Below the pieces are notes generated by a model. The model was not told where the DNA came from and did no database searches. It was given only the letters and a program-made list of their open reading frames with translations. A stretch of 17,084 bases of DNA. Source: CAYJLC01 sp964370735. Lineage in GTDB: Bacteria > Bacillota > Clostridia > Oscillospirales > Butyricicoccaceae. Of the stretch, positions 1 to 7,303 are shown in pieces. The first letter of the stretch is position 1; the number at the start of each line of letters is the position of its first letter. Both the position numbers and the translations under genes were made by a program. The stretch is from contig CAYJLC010000041.1 of NCBI GenBank assembly GCA_964370735.1, positions 1-17,084 of the forward strand, read 5' to 3'.

Positions 1-114
1 TGATTTATATTTACCATAAAGTTCAAGATTACCTTCCGAAATATTGATTTTTTTCGCTATTTCACGAATATCACGAATTTCGGCTTGTCTTGCTATTTCG
101 ATATCAGATAGCAT
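1..114 (-). CDS. fhs: Formate--tetrahydrofolate ligase, N-terminal fragment (runs off left edge)
   Basis: Only the first 38 codons are in the window; the reading frame is still open at base 1. The peptide begins MLSDIEIARQAE, continues with IREIAKKINI and ends LELYGKYKS. This matches the conserved N-terminus of formate-THF ligase (typically about 555 residues), with its DIEIA..A, I.EIA.KL.I and YGKYK elements. The family makes 10-formyl-THF from formate, THF and ATP in the cytoplasm. The ATG lies one base after the purD stop, and its ribosome site (AGAGG) sits in the last purD codons, so it is the last gene seen of the purine operon and probably translationally coupled. Its product is the formyl donor for PurN and PurH. 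The catalytic and ATP-binding regions are outside the window, so the call rests on the N-terminal pattern and on context. Confidence 0.88.
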   Translation of the reverse strand, partial: MLSDIEIARQAEIRDIREIAKKINISEGNLELYGKYKS

Positions 115-115
115 T

Positions 116-1360
116 CTATACCTCTTTTCTAAGAGCAATGTCTGTTCTAAACATTTTGCCCTCAAAATGAATTTTTTCTAAATTTTTATATACTTTTTCG
201 CGTGCATCAGCTACATTTTCGCCTAAAGACACGACATTTAGCACCCTACCACCGTTTGTAACTAGTGCACCGTCTTTCATCGTAGTTCCAGCGTGTAAAA
301 CAGAAACATCAATTCCGTCATCAAAAGTGATTGGAATGTGTTTTTTGTAGTCGCCTGGGTAGCCGTCTGACGCTAAAACAACGCAAACTGCTGATTGTTC
401 TGACCATTTAACGTCGATTTCAGCTAAATTTCCATCAATAATTGCATTAAAGATATCAATAATATCTGTTTCTAATCGTGGAAGTATAACTTGAGTTTCA
501 GGGTCACCAAAACGCACGTTAAATTCTATAACTTTTGGCACATTTTCTTTAATCATAATACCCACAAAAAGAATGCCTTTGTAAGTTAATCCACTGTCGC
601 AAAATCCGTCTAATGTCGGTTTTAAAATCGTGTCATAAATAGTTTTATTAAGTGTATCATCAATTACAAAACTTGGTGAATAAGTACCCATTCCACCAGT
701 ATTTAGTCCTAAATCGTTATCATAAGCACGTTTATAGTCTTGCGCTGTCGCAAGTGGCACAATAGTTTTCCCATCAACAAAGCATATAATAGACGCTTCA
801 ATTCCGTCTAAAAATTCTTCGATTACAACAGTGCTTTCGCCGAAAACTTTCTTCACCATAATGTCGTGTAAAGCTTCTTTTGCCTCTGCTTCATTTTGGG
901 CGATAATAACACCTTTACCAGCAGCCAAACCGTCAGCTTTGATTACCATTGGAAAACCGTAAATTCCGATGTTTTCGACAGCTTTATCAAACTCTGTAAA
1001 AGTAGTATACTCGGCTGTTGGAATTTTATATTTGTAAAGAAATTCTTTTGTGAAATCCTTACTCCCCTCAAATCTAGCGCAAGCCTTATCAACACCGATC
1101 ACACGAAGTGAACGAGCGTTAAATTCGTCGGCAAGACCTAAAACCAAAGGAACTTCCGGACCTACAATAGTTAAATCTATTTTATTTTCTTCGGCAAAAT
1201 CAGCAACTTTTTTGATGTCGTTTACCGAGATATCAACAAGCTCTGCATCCATGCCAGCGTTTCCTGGCATAGCGTAAATTTTACTGACTTTTTCGCTCTT
1301 TTTAACAGCCTCTAAAAGCGCATGCTCTCTACCACCAGAACCTATAATTAATACTTTCAT
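116..1360 (-). CDS. purD: Phosphoribosylamine--glycine ligase (GAR synthetase)
   Basis: A complete 414-residue protein, normal for the family. It joins glycine to 5-phosphoribosylamine with ATP to give GAR, the second step of purine synthesis, and acts in the cytoplasm. Visible marks are the N-terminal GSGGREHAL (residues 7-15), the ATP-grasp element GLAAGKGV (about 144-151) and the family signature RFGDPETQ near residue 284. The ATG at 1360 has a good AAGGAG ribosome site eight bases upstream. The purH stop lies 12 bases before the start, and fhs begins one base after the purD stop. No missing residues or frame problems are visible. Confidence 0.97.
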   Translation of the reverse strand: MKVLIIGSGGREHALLEAVKKSEKVSKIYAMPGNAGMDAELVDISVNDIKKVADFAEENKIDLTIVGPEVPLVLGLADEFNARSLRVIGVDKACARFEGSKDFTKEFLYKYKIPTAEYTTFTEFDKAVENIGIYGFPMVIKADGLAAGKGVIIAQNEAEAKEALHDIMVKKVFGESTVVIEEFLDGIEASIICFVDGKTIVPLATAQDYKRAYDNDLGLNTGGMGTYSPSFVIDDTLNKTIYDTILKPTLDGFCDSGLTYKGILFVGIMIKENVPKVIEFNVRFGDPETQVILPRLETDIIDIFNAIIDGNLAEIDVKWSEQSAVCVVLASDGYPGDYKKHIPITFDDGIDVSVLHAGTTMKDGALVTNGGRVLNVVSLGENVADAREKVYKNLEKIHFEGKMFRTDIALRKEV

Positions 1361-1372
1361 AATATCTGCTCC

Positions 1373-2905
1373 TTAGTGTTTAAAATGTCTGTTTCCAGTC
1401 ATAACCATAGCAATTCCGTACTCATTACAAGCGTCAATAACTTCTTGGTCACGAACCGAGCCACCTGGTTGAATTATAGCCTTAACGCCATTTTTTGCAG
1501 CTAAATCAACAGCATCTCTAAATGGGAAGAACGCATCTGATGCCATAACAGCACCTAAAATACTCTCGCTTGCGTGGTTTACACAGTTTTCAACCGACCA
1601 AACACGCGAAACTTGTCCACCACCGATAGAAATAGTACCACCGTTTTTCGCAAAAACAATACCATTAGAAGTTGTGTGTTTACAAACTTTCATAGCAAAA
1701 AGCATATCTTCAACTTCAGTCGCACTAGGAATTCTATCTGTCACAACTTTATAATCATTTGTAATGTCTAAAACGTCTAAATCTTGAATTAATAAACCAC
1801 CAGAAACTTTTTTGATATTAAGTTCAGCAGTTAATTTTTTCGTGATATTAGGAAGTTTAATAAGTCTTAAATTTTTCTTATCTTTGAAAATATTTAACGC
1901 AGTTTCAGAAAAATCAGGTGCGATGATTACTTCAAGGAAAATTTCGTTCATTTTTCTTGCAGTTTTCTCATCAATAACCTTATTTGTAGCAACAATTCCA
2001 CCAAAAATTGAAACTGGGTCACATAAATATGCTTTTTTATATGCACCATAAAGGTCGATGTCCGTACCAACACCACAAGGTGAACTATGTTTAACAGCGA
2101 TTACAGTTGGAGCATCACCAAATTCTTTAAGAAGATTTATTGCACCATTTGCGTCATTTATGTTGTTATATGAAAGCTCTTTGCCCCAAAGTTGCTCGCC
2201 AGCAGTAATTCCAGCGTCATAACCTAGAGTTTCTTTATAGAAACAAGCATCTTGGTGAGGATTTTCGCCATATCTCATATCTTGTTGTTTTTCAAAAGTA
2301 AGAGTGATTTTATCTGTGAATTTTTCGTCAATTCTCTCTCTTAAATATTTAGAAATTAAAGCATCATAAGCAGCTGTTTCTGAGAAAACTTTAAGTGCTA
2401 ATCTGTATTTTGTTTCAAGTGAAACTGAACCAGTTTCTTCTAGTTCTTTTAAAACAACTTCGTAGTCAGCAGGGTCAGTGATAACTGCAACATCTTTGTA
2501 ATTTTTCGCAGCAGCTCTTAGCATAGAAGGACCGCCGATATCGATGTTTTCAATAGCATCTTCAAATTTCACATTTGGCTTTGAGATAGTTTCTTTAAAC
2601 GGATATAAATTTACAACAATAATATCGATAGTGCCAATTTCAAAGTTTTTTATAGTGTCCATGTGCTCAGCATTATCGCGCATAGCTAAAATTCCAGCGA
2701 AAATATTCGGGTGAAGTGTTTTCACACGACCATCTAAACACTCTGGAAATTTAGTGATTTCGTCCACTTCGATAACTTTAACGCCACTATCAGAAAGTTT
2801 TTTGTGTGTGCCACCAGTTGAAATGATATCAACACCCATTTTTTCTAGTCTATTTGCAAAATCTACAATTCCAGTTTTATCAGATACGCTTATTAATGCT
2901 CTCAT
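1373..2905 (-). CDS. purH: Bifunctional AICAR formyltransferase / IMP cyclohydrolase
   Basis: A complete 510-residue protein of the usual length, which catalyses the last two steps to IMP. The N-terminal MGS-like cyclohydrolase domain shows ISVSDKTG (residues 5-12), STGGT (29-33) and the RVKTLHP region (60-66). The C-terminal AICAR transformylase domain has the catalytic Lys-His pair in VKHSSPCGVG (Lys272, His273) and ends with the typical TGNRHFKH. The formyl group comes from 10-formyl-THF, which links it to fhs two genes downstream. The ATG follows the purN stop by a single base (TAA-A-ATG). Its ribosome site GGAGG is formed by the last two glycine codons of purN, so translation of the two genes is likely coupled. 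Confidence 0.97.
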   Translation of the reverse strand: MRALISVSDKTGIVDFANRLEKMGVDIISTGGTHKKLSDSGVKVIEVDEITKFPECLDGRVKTLHPNIFAGILAMRDNAEHMDTIKNFEIGTIDIIVVNLYPFKETISKPNVKFEDAIENIDIGGPSMLRAAAKNYKDVAVITDPADYEVVLKELEETGSVSLETKYRLALKVFSETAAYDALISKYLRERIDEKFTDKITLTFEKQQDMRYGENPHQDACFYKETLGYDAGITAGEQLWGKELSYNNINDANGAINLLKEFGDAPTVIAVKHSSPCGVGTDIDLYGAYKKAYLCDPVSIFGGIVATNKVIDEKTARKMNEIFLEVIIAPDFSETALNIFKDKKNLRLIKLPNITKKLTAELNIKKVSGGLLIQDLDVLDITNDYKVVTDRIPSATEVEDMLFAMKVCKHTTSNGIVFAKNGGTISIGGGQVSRVWSVENCVNHASESILGAVMASDAFFPFRDAVDLAAKNGVKAIIQPGGSVRDQEVIDACNEYGIAMVMTGNRHFKH

Positions 2906-2906
2906 T

Positions 2907-3509
2907 TTAGCCTCCTATATAAGTACGGTTGTTTTTAATTATAATTTTTTCTTGGCACAACAAATCAAGTGCCTTTGGTAATAATTTATGCTCGATTTTA
3001 AGCACTTTTGCTGCAATAGAATCCACATCGTCTTGGTCTTCGACACAAACACAGTCTTGCAAAATAATCTCCCCAGTATCAACACCAGCATTTACAAAAT
3101 GAACAGTAGCACCAGTTAGTTTTACACCGTGAGAGAAAACAGCCTCGTGAACTTTTCTTCCGTAATATCCCATGCCACAAAAGCTAGGAATTAGCGACGG
3201 GTGGATATTGATGATTTTATTTGGATATTTTTCGACAAATTTTTCTGGTATAATCGACAGATATCCAGCAAGGACAATCACATCGATTTTGTATTCGTTT
3301 AAAAGACGCAAAATTTCGTCGTTTTTATTGTCGCCGAAATTTTTCTTCCCAACATAGAAATTTGCAATAGAGTGGTTTTTTGCTCTTTCAAGACCAAAAG
3401 CACCCTCTCTATCAGCGATTACAAGTGAAATTTCGTAGTTTTTCGAGTTTGCGTCAATAAGCGACTGCAAATTACTGCCACCACCAGAAACAAGCACTGC
3501 TACTCGCAT
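2907..3509 (-). CDS. purN: Phosphoribosylglycinamide formyltransferase (GAR transformylase, folate-dependent)
   Basis: A complete 200-residue protein that transfers the formyl group of 10-formyl-THF to GAR, giving FGAR. The N-terminus VLVSGGGSNLQ (residues 6-15) is the family's phosphate-binding start. The catalytic trio matches the family: Asn101 and His103 in NIHPSLIPSF, and Asp144 in GVDTGEII. The CGMGYYG stretch after this motif is a variant I associate with clostridial PurN proteins. The start codon overlaps the 3' end of purM by 10 bases (ATGCGAGTAG contains the purM TAG), and an AGGTG ribosome site lies inside purM, so coupling is expected. No formate-dependent purT is visible, so this step appears to rely on folate. 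Confidence 0.96.
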   Translation of the reverse strand: MRVAVLVSGGGSNLQSLIDANSKNYEISLVIADREGAFGLERAKNHSIANFYVGKKNFGDNKNDEILRLLNEYKIDVIVLAGYLSIIPEKFVEKYPNKIINIHPSLIPSFCGMGYYGRKVHEAVFSHGVKLTGATVHFVNAGVDTGEIILQDCVCVEDQDDVDSIAAKVLKIEHKLLPKALDLLCQEKIIIKNNRTYIGG

Positions 3510-4537
3510 AATGTCACACCTTTTTCGCCAGCGATAACTTCGCCGATAACTTTCGCGTTTTCGCCGTGTTTAGATAAAACTTCAATCGTTTTAGCAACGT
3601 CAGCTTCACTCACGAAAATCATAAATCCAACACCCATGTTGAACGCAGAATACATCTCATCACGTTCGATATTACCGCACTTCCTAATTACATCGAAGAT
3701 TTTCGGTGTTTCGATTTCATTTATATACATTTTCGCGTTTTGACCATCGGCTAAAACACGAGGAATATTTTCGAAGAATCCGCCACCAGTAACGTGAACC
3801 ATACCGTTAACTTTTACGTTTTCTAGCACATCTAAAACAGGTTTTACATAAAGTTTAGTCGGAGTTAAAAGATTTTCGCCTAAAGTACCATCTAAACCAT
3901 CAACTTTACTGTCAACAGTGTAACCCATTTTATCAAAAAACACTTTACGAACTAAAGAATAACCATTTGAGTGGAAACCAGATGAGCTAATGCCGATAAT
4001 TTTATCACCAACATTGATTTTGCTTCCGTCAACGATATCTTTTCTATCTACGATACCCACGCAAAAACCAGCCAAATCATATTCGCCTTCTTCATAAAAA
4101 TCAGGCATTTCAGCAGTTTCTCCACCTACTAAAGCAGTGCCAGTATCAGCACAAGCGTTAGCTATTGAACCTACAACCTCGGCAACTTTTTCGGCTTTTA
4201 GCTTGCCTGTTGCAAAATAGTCTAGGAAGAAAAGAGGTCTTGCGCCTTGACATAAAATATCGTTAACACACATAGCAACTAAATCTTGTCCTACTGTGTC
4301 GTGTTTGTCCATCAAAAATGCGATTTTAAGCTTAGTTCCAACACCGTCAGTACCAGAAACCAAAACAGGTTCTTCCATTTTGATTTTCCCTAAACTAAAC
4401 ATTCCACCAAATGAGCCTAAACCAGTTAAAACATTTTCAGAGAATGTTTTTTTAACATGGTCTTTCATAAGCGAAACAGCACGTTGACCTTCGTGAGTAT
4501 CAACACCTGAGTCTTTATAAGTTAATGATTCTTGCAT
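3500..4537 (-). CDS. purM: Phosphoribosylformylglycinamidine cyclo-ligase (AIR synthetase)
   Basis: It closes the imidazole ring of FGAM with ATP to form AIR. Conserved PurM motifs are visible: SGTDGVGTK (residues 61-69), VNDILCQGA (91-99) and GGETAEMPDF. The frame is open to an ATG at 4549, but I choose the ATG at 4537. It has GGAG six bases upstream and starts the protein at MQESLTYKDSGVD, giving the usual 345 residues. The earlier ATG would add MEII, has its ribosome site too close, and has no family support. The purF stop is 27 bases upstream, and purN overlaps the last 10 bases. Confidence 0.96.
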   Translation of the reverse strand: MQESLTYKDSGVDTHEGQRAVSLMKDHVKKTFSENVLTGLGSFGGMFSLGKIKMEEPVLVSGTDGVGTKLKIAFLMDKHDTVGQDLVAMCVNDILCQGARPLFFLDYFATGKLKAEKVAEVVGSIANACADTGTALVGGETAEMPDFYEEGEYDLAGFCVGIVDRKDIVDGSKINVGDKIIGISSSGFHSNGYSLVRKVFFDKMGYTVDSKVDGLDGTLGENLLTPTKLYVKPVLDVLENVKVNGMVHVTGGGFFENIPRVLADGQNAKMYINEIETPKIFDVIRKCGNIERDEMYSAFNMGVGFMIFVSEADVAKTIEVLSKHGENAKVIGEVIAGEKGVTLCE

Positions 4538-4564
4538 TATAATCTCCATTTCTCCACAAGTGGA

Positions 4565-5974
4565 CTATCTTTCTTCAAAAACAAGTTTTGTAAGGTTTTT
4601 TGGAACATCTATCGGATAAACACCGTTAAAACATGCTCTACAAGTGTCGTTTATTCCAATAGCCTCGTTTAAATCGTCTACACTTAAATATCTTAAAGTA
4701 TCTGTACCAATTAAATCGTTAATTTCGTCAACTGTCATCACAGCGCCGACTAATTTTTCTCTGTCTGGTGTGTCGATACCGAAATAACAAGAATGTGCAA
4801 CAGGTGGGCTTGAAACTCTAAGGTGAACTTCTTTGGCTCCAGCTTGTCTTAGCATTTTTACGATAATTTTTGAAGTTGTACCACGAACGATAGAGTCGTC
4901 GACTAATACAACTCTTTTACCTTTAACATTTTCTTTTAAAACAGAAAGTTTTAGCGATACTAAAAGCTCTCTTTCTTCTTGCGTAGGCGCAATAAATGTT
5001 CTTCCTAAGTATTTATTTTTAAGAAGACCTTCACGGAATGGAATTCCAGCACCCTCGGCGTACCCAATCGCAGCAACAGTACCACTATCAGGAACAGCCA
5101 TAACAACATCAGCCTGAATTTTCCAGTCGTCGTTTCTAGCTAGAATTTTACCCATTTTGATACGTGTTTCGTAAACGCTGATTTTATCGATTACCGAGTC
5201 TGGACGAGCAAAATATACATACTCAAATGAACATGTCGCACATTTAGCAGTTTCGTTATACATTATAGAGTCGATACCATTTTCGTCAATTATAATCATT
5301 TCCCCAGGTAAAACATCTCTGATATATTCAGCACCAATTACGTTAAACGCAGCCGTTTCTGATGAAATTACATAACCATCTTTGTATCTTGCAACAGCTA
5401 GTGGACGTAAGCCGTTAGGGTCTCTTACGCCGATTAATTTATCTTCGCAGATAATTCCTAAAGCAAAAGCACCTTTGATTTCGTTACACGCATCGATAAT
5501 CGCTTGTTTATATCCTACTTTTGGATAACCTTTTGCGATTAATTTCGCGATAACTTCACTGTCGATAGTTGTTTGGAAAGTCGCGCCATTGTCTTCTAGT
5601 TCTTCTCTGATACCAAGTGCATTGATAAGGTTACCATTGTGTGCAAGTGCAATCGAACCACCTTTGTATGACACAACTAGAGGCTGTGCATTTGAGCTAA
5701 AGCTATCACCAGTTGTTGAATATCTAACGTGACCAAGTCCAATATTTCCATCAAGCATCTTAAAGATATTTTCTTGATTAAAAACTTCACGAACTAGTCC
5801 CATTTCTTTATAATAAGCTATTTTTCTGTCTTTATAAGTCGCGATACCAGCACTTTCTTGCCCTCTGTGTTGAAGGGCAATTAGTCCGTAGTAAATGTAT
5901 CTTGAAACGTCGATTTCGCCTTTTTTGGAATAAATCCCAAAGACACCGCATTCTTCGCTTAATTTATCAAACAT
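4565..5974 (-). CDS. purF: Amidophosphoribosyltransferase (glutamine PRPP amidotransferase), Fe-S type
   Basis: First committed enzyme of purine synthesis: PRPP plus glutamine gives phosphoribosylamine. From the chosen ATG the protein has 469 residues. The short leader MFDKLSEE would be cleaved to expose the nucleophile Cys9 in ECGVFGI, as in Bacillus-type PurF. The glutaminase domain shows LQHRGQESAGIA. The PRPP-binding loop is VLVDDSIVRGTT (356-367). Cysteines in CSFEYVYF (Cys248), SCYFGID (Cys396) and DTCRAC (Cys445, Cys448) match the four ligands of the oxygen-sensitive 4Fe-4S cluster of this class. An in-frame GTG at 5983 overlaps the purC stop, but the ATG at 5974 is better: the AGGTGAG ribosome site is correctly spaced and the purC stop lies one base before it. 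Confidence 0.96.
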   Translation of the reverse strand: MFDKLSEECGVFGIYSKKGEIDVSRYIYYGLIALQHRGQESAGIATYKDRKIAYYKEMGLVREVFNQENIFKMLDGNIGLGHVRYSTTGDSFSSNAQPLVVSYKGGSIALAHNGNLINALGIREELEDNGATFQTTIDSEVIAKLIAKGYPKVGYKQAIIDACNEIKGAFALGIICEDKLIGVRDPNGLRPLAVARYKDGYVISSETAAFNVIGAEYIRDVLPGEMIIIDENGIDSIMYNETAKCATCSFEYVYFARPDSVIDKISVYETRIKMGKILARNDDWKIQADVVMAVPDSGTVAAIGYAEGAGIPFREGLLKNKYLGRTFIAPTQEERELLVSLKLSVLKENVKGKRVVLVDDSIVRGTTSKIIVKMLRQAGAKEVHLRVSSPPVAHSCYFGIDTPDREKLVGAVMTVDEINDLIGTDTLRYLSVDDLNEAIGINDTCRACFNGVYPIDVPKNLTKLVFEER

Positions 5975-5975
5975 T

Positions 5976-6623
5976 TTACTCACCTTTAAGTCTTTTCATA
6001 ACTTCGTTATAAGCATCTTCAACATTGCCCATATCGCGTCTAAATCTATCTTTATCCAGTTTTTCTTTAGTTTCAGAATCCCAAAGTCTACAAGTATCTG
6101 GAGAAATTTCATCAGCTAAAATAATTCTTCCTTCAAACATACCAAACTCAAGTTTGTAGTCAACTAAAAGGATGTTTTTAGTTTTGAAAAAAGCTACCAT
6201 TAAATCATTGATTTTAAGAGCCATAGCTTTGATTTCAGCTACTTGACCTGGTTCTGCAAGGTCTAGGATGTCAGCAATTTCTTCAGTGATGAACGGGTCG
6301 CCTAGGCTATCGTCTTTGTAGCAGATTTCAAATAAAGGACGTTTTAAAACTGTTCCTTCTTCGATACCAAGTCTTTTTGTGAAAGAACCTGCTGCGATAT
6401 TACGAACGATTACTTCTAAAGGAATGATTGTAACATTTTTAACTAAAGATTCTCTATCTGAAAGAAGTTCAACGTGGTGTGTTTCAATACCGTTTTCTTC
6501 AAGCATTTTGAACATTTCAGCGCTCATAACGTTATTAATTACGCCTTTACCTAAAATTGTTCCTTTTTTCTCGCCATTAAATGCAGTTGCATCATCTTTA
6601 TATTCGATTAAAACGTGTTTTTC
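5976..6623 (-). CDS. purC: SAICAR synthetase, N-terminus lost in the N gap
   Basis: The readable part gives 215 residues, in frame right up to the N run at 6624. It begins EKHVLIEYKDDATAFNG and contains VTIIPLEVIVRNIAAGS and DEISPDTCRLWD, both strong PurC signatures, ending MKRLKGE. The enzyme condenses CAIR with aspartate using ATP. By comparison with the Bacillus protein about 22 N-terminal residues, including the LYEGKAK element, are missing and must lie in the gap, so the full protein would be near 237 residues. The internal ATG at 6527 is not the real start, because conserved family sequence continues upstream of it. purF starts one base after the TAA stop. Confidence 0.94.
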   Translation of the reverse strand, partial: EKHVLIEYKDDATAFNGEKKGTILGKGVINNVMSAEMFKMLEENGIETHHVELLSDRESLVKNVTIIPLEVIVRNIAAGSFTKRLGIEEGTVLKRPLFEICYKDDSLGDPFITEEIADILDLAEPGQVAEIKAMALKINDLMVAFFKTKNILLVDYKLEFGMFEGRIILADEISPDTCRLWDSETKEKLDKDRFRRDMGNVEDAYNEVMKRLKGE

Positions 6624-6723
6624 NNNNNNNNNNNNNNNNNNNNNNNNNNNNNNNNNNNNNNNNNNNNNNNNNNNNNNNNNNNNNNNNNNNNNNNNNNNNN
6701 NNNNNNNNNNNNNNNNNNNNNNN
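6624..6723. other. Assembly gap of 100 N
   Basis: A run of exactly 100 unknown bases, which looks like a scaffold placeholder. It hides the start codon, ribosome site and first ~22 codons of purC, plus part of the purE-purC spacer. The missing coding part (about 66 bases) plus a short leader would fit in roughly this length, so a large hidden insertion is not required, but the true gap size is unknown. Confidence 0.97.
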
Positions 6724-6733
6724 TTTATTGCCT

Positions 6734-6748
6734 GTCGGTGCTACCGAC
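6734..6748 (-). other. Hairpin at the purE stop codon
   Basis: On the minus strand GTCGGTAGCACCGAC forms a perfect 6-bp stem with a 3-base loop. Its first G is the last base of the purE TAG stop. The sequence after it (AGGCAATAAA) has no T run, so it is not a standard intrinsic terminator. It may protect a processed mRNA 3' end or slow ribosomes or polymerase between purE and purC. The function is inferred; the symmetry is directly visible. Confidence 0.5.
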
Positions 6749-7230
6749 TATTCGCCTTGAACTTTTTCGTCTTTTTTGATTACGCCATCACGCATTTCAG
6801 CTTTGAATTCTTTGAATTTTACTTTTAATTCATCATATTTAACTGAAAGAATTTGAACAGCAAGTAAACCTGCGTTTTCAGCACCATTAATTGCAACAGT
6901 TGCAACAGGAACACCAGAAGGCATTTGAACGATAGAAAGTAAGCTGTCTAGTCCGTCCATTGTGCTTGATTTAATTGGTAAACCGATTACTGGTAAAGTT
7001 GAAATACCAGCTAAAACTCCTGGTAAGTGAGCAGCTTTTCCAGCACAACCGATGATTACTTCAAAACCTTCTGCTTCTGCATTTTTTGCAAAATCAAAAG
7101 CGATTTCAGGTGTTCTATGAGCAGAAATTACTCTTAAAGAATATTCAACACCGAACTTTTTAAATACTTTTAATGTACCTTTTACTACGTCTAAATCTGA
7201 GTCAGAACCCATTATTACTGCAACTTTCAT
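6748..7230 (-). CDS. purE: N5-carboxyaminoimidazole ribonucleotide mutase / AIR carboxylase catalytic subunit
   Basis: A complete 160-residue protein. It shows the PurE phosphate-binding start MGSDSDL (residues 7-13), SAHRTP (36-41), GCAGKAAHLPG (61-71) and the SSTMDGLDSLLS region. The HRTP and AAHLPG motifs are of the class I type, which in well-studied bacteria converts N5-CAIR, made by PurK, to CAIR. No purK is present in the window, so the substrate must come from a purK elsewhere, or this PurE may act on AIR and CO2 directly. The ATG at 7230 has a strong AAGGAG site. It is separated from purL by 72 AT-rich bases holding a hairpin and a possible internal promoter. Confidence 0.96.
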   Translation of the reverse strand: MKVAVIMGSDSDLDVVKGTLKVFKKFGVEYSLRVISAHRTPEIAFDFAKNAEAEGFEVIIGCAGKAAHLPGVLAGISTLPVIGLPIKSSTMDGLDSLLSIVQMPSGVPVATVAINGAENAGLLAVQILSVKYDELKVKFKEFKAEMRDGVIKKDEKVQGE

Positions 7231-7260
7231 TTTAAATCTCCTTAATAGATAATTGTTTTT

Positions 7261-7288
7261 ATTATAATTTTTAATATATTTTTATAAA
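7261..7288 (-). promoter_or_regulatory. Possible internal promoter before purE
   Basis: On the minus strand a consensus TATAAT (7261-7266) lies 16 bases downstream of TTTATA (7283-7288), which matches four of six -35 positions. A transcript would start near 7254, about 25 bases before the purE ATG, leaving room for its AAGGAG site. The region is extremely AT-rich, so a chance match is possible. Confidence 0.3.
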
Positions 7289-7289
7289 T

Positions 7290-7303
7290 GCACACTCGTG
7301 TGC
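7290..7303 (-). other. Hairpin at the purL stop codon
   Basis: On the minus strand GCACACGAGTGTGC is a perfect inverted repeat (5-6 bp stem, CGAG or GA loop). Its first G is the last base of the purL TAG stop. It is followed by ATTTATAAAAAT rather than a T run, so it is a poor terminator. It mirrors the hairpin on the purE stop codon and could partly separate purL from the rest of the operon by processing or attenuation. Confidence 0.5.

Noticed and set aside
5972..5983. GTG at 5983 as the purF start
   Set aside because: It overlaps the purC end and has no properly placed ribosome site; the ATG at 5974 has AGGTGAG and the one-base junction seen elsewhere.
6379..6828. A 149-codon plus-strand open frame
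   Set aside because: It runs antisense to purC and purE and through 100 N; its length is an artefact of the gap.
7290..7303. The purL stop hairpin as an intrinsic terminator
   Set aside because: No T run follows on the transcribed strand, and the same pathway continues directly downstream.
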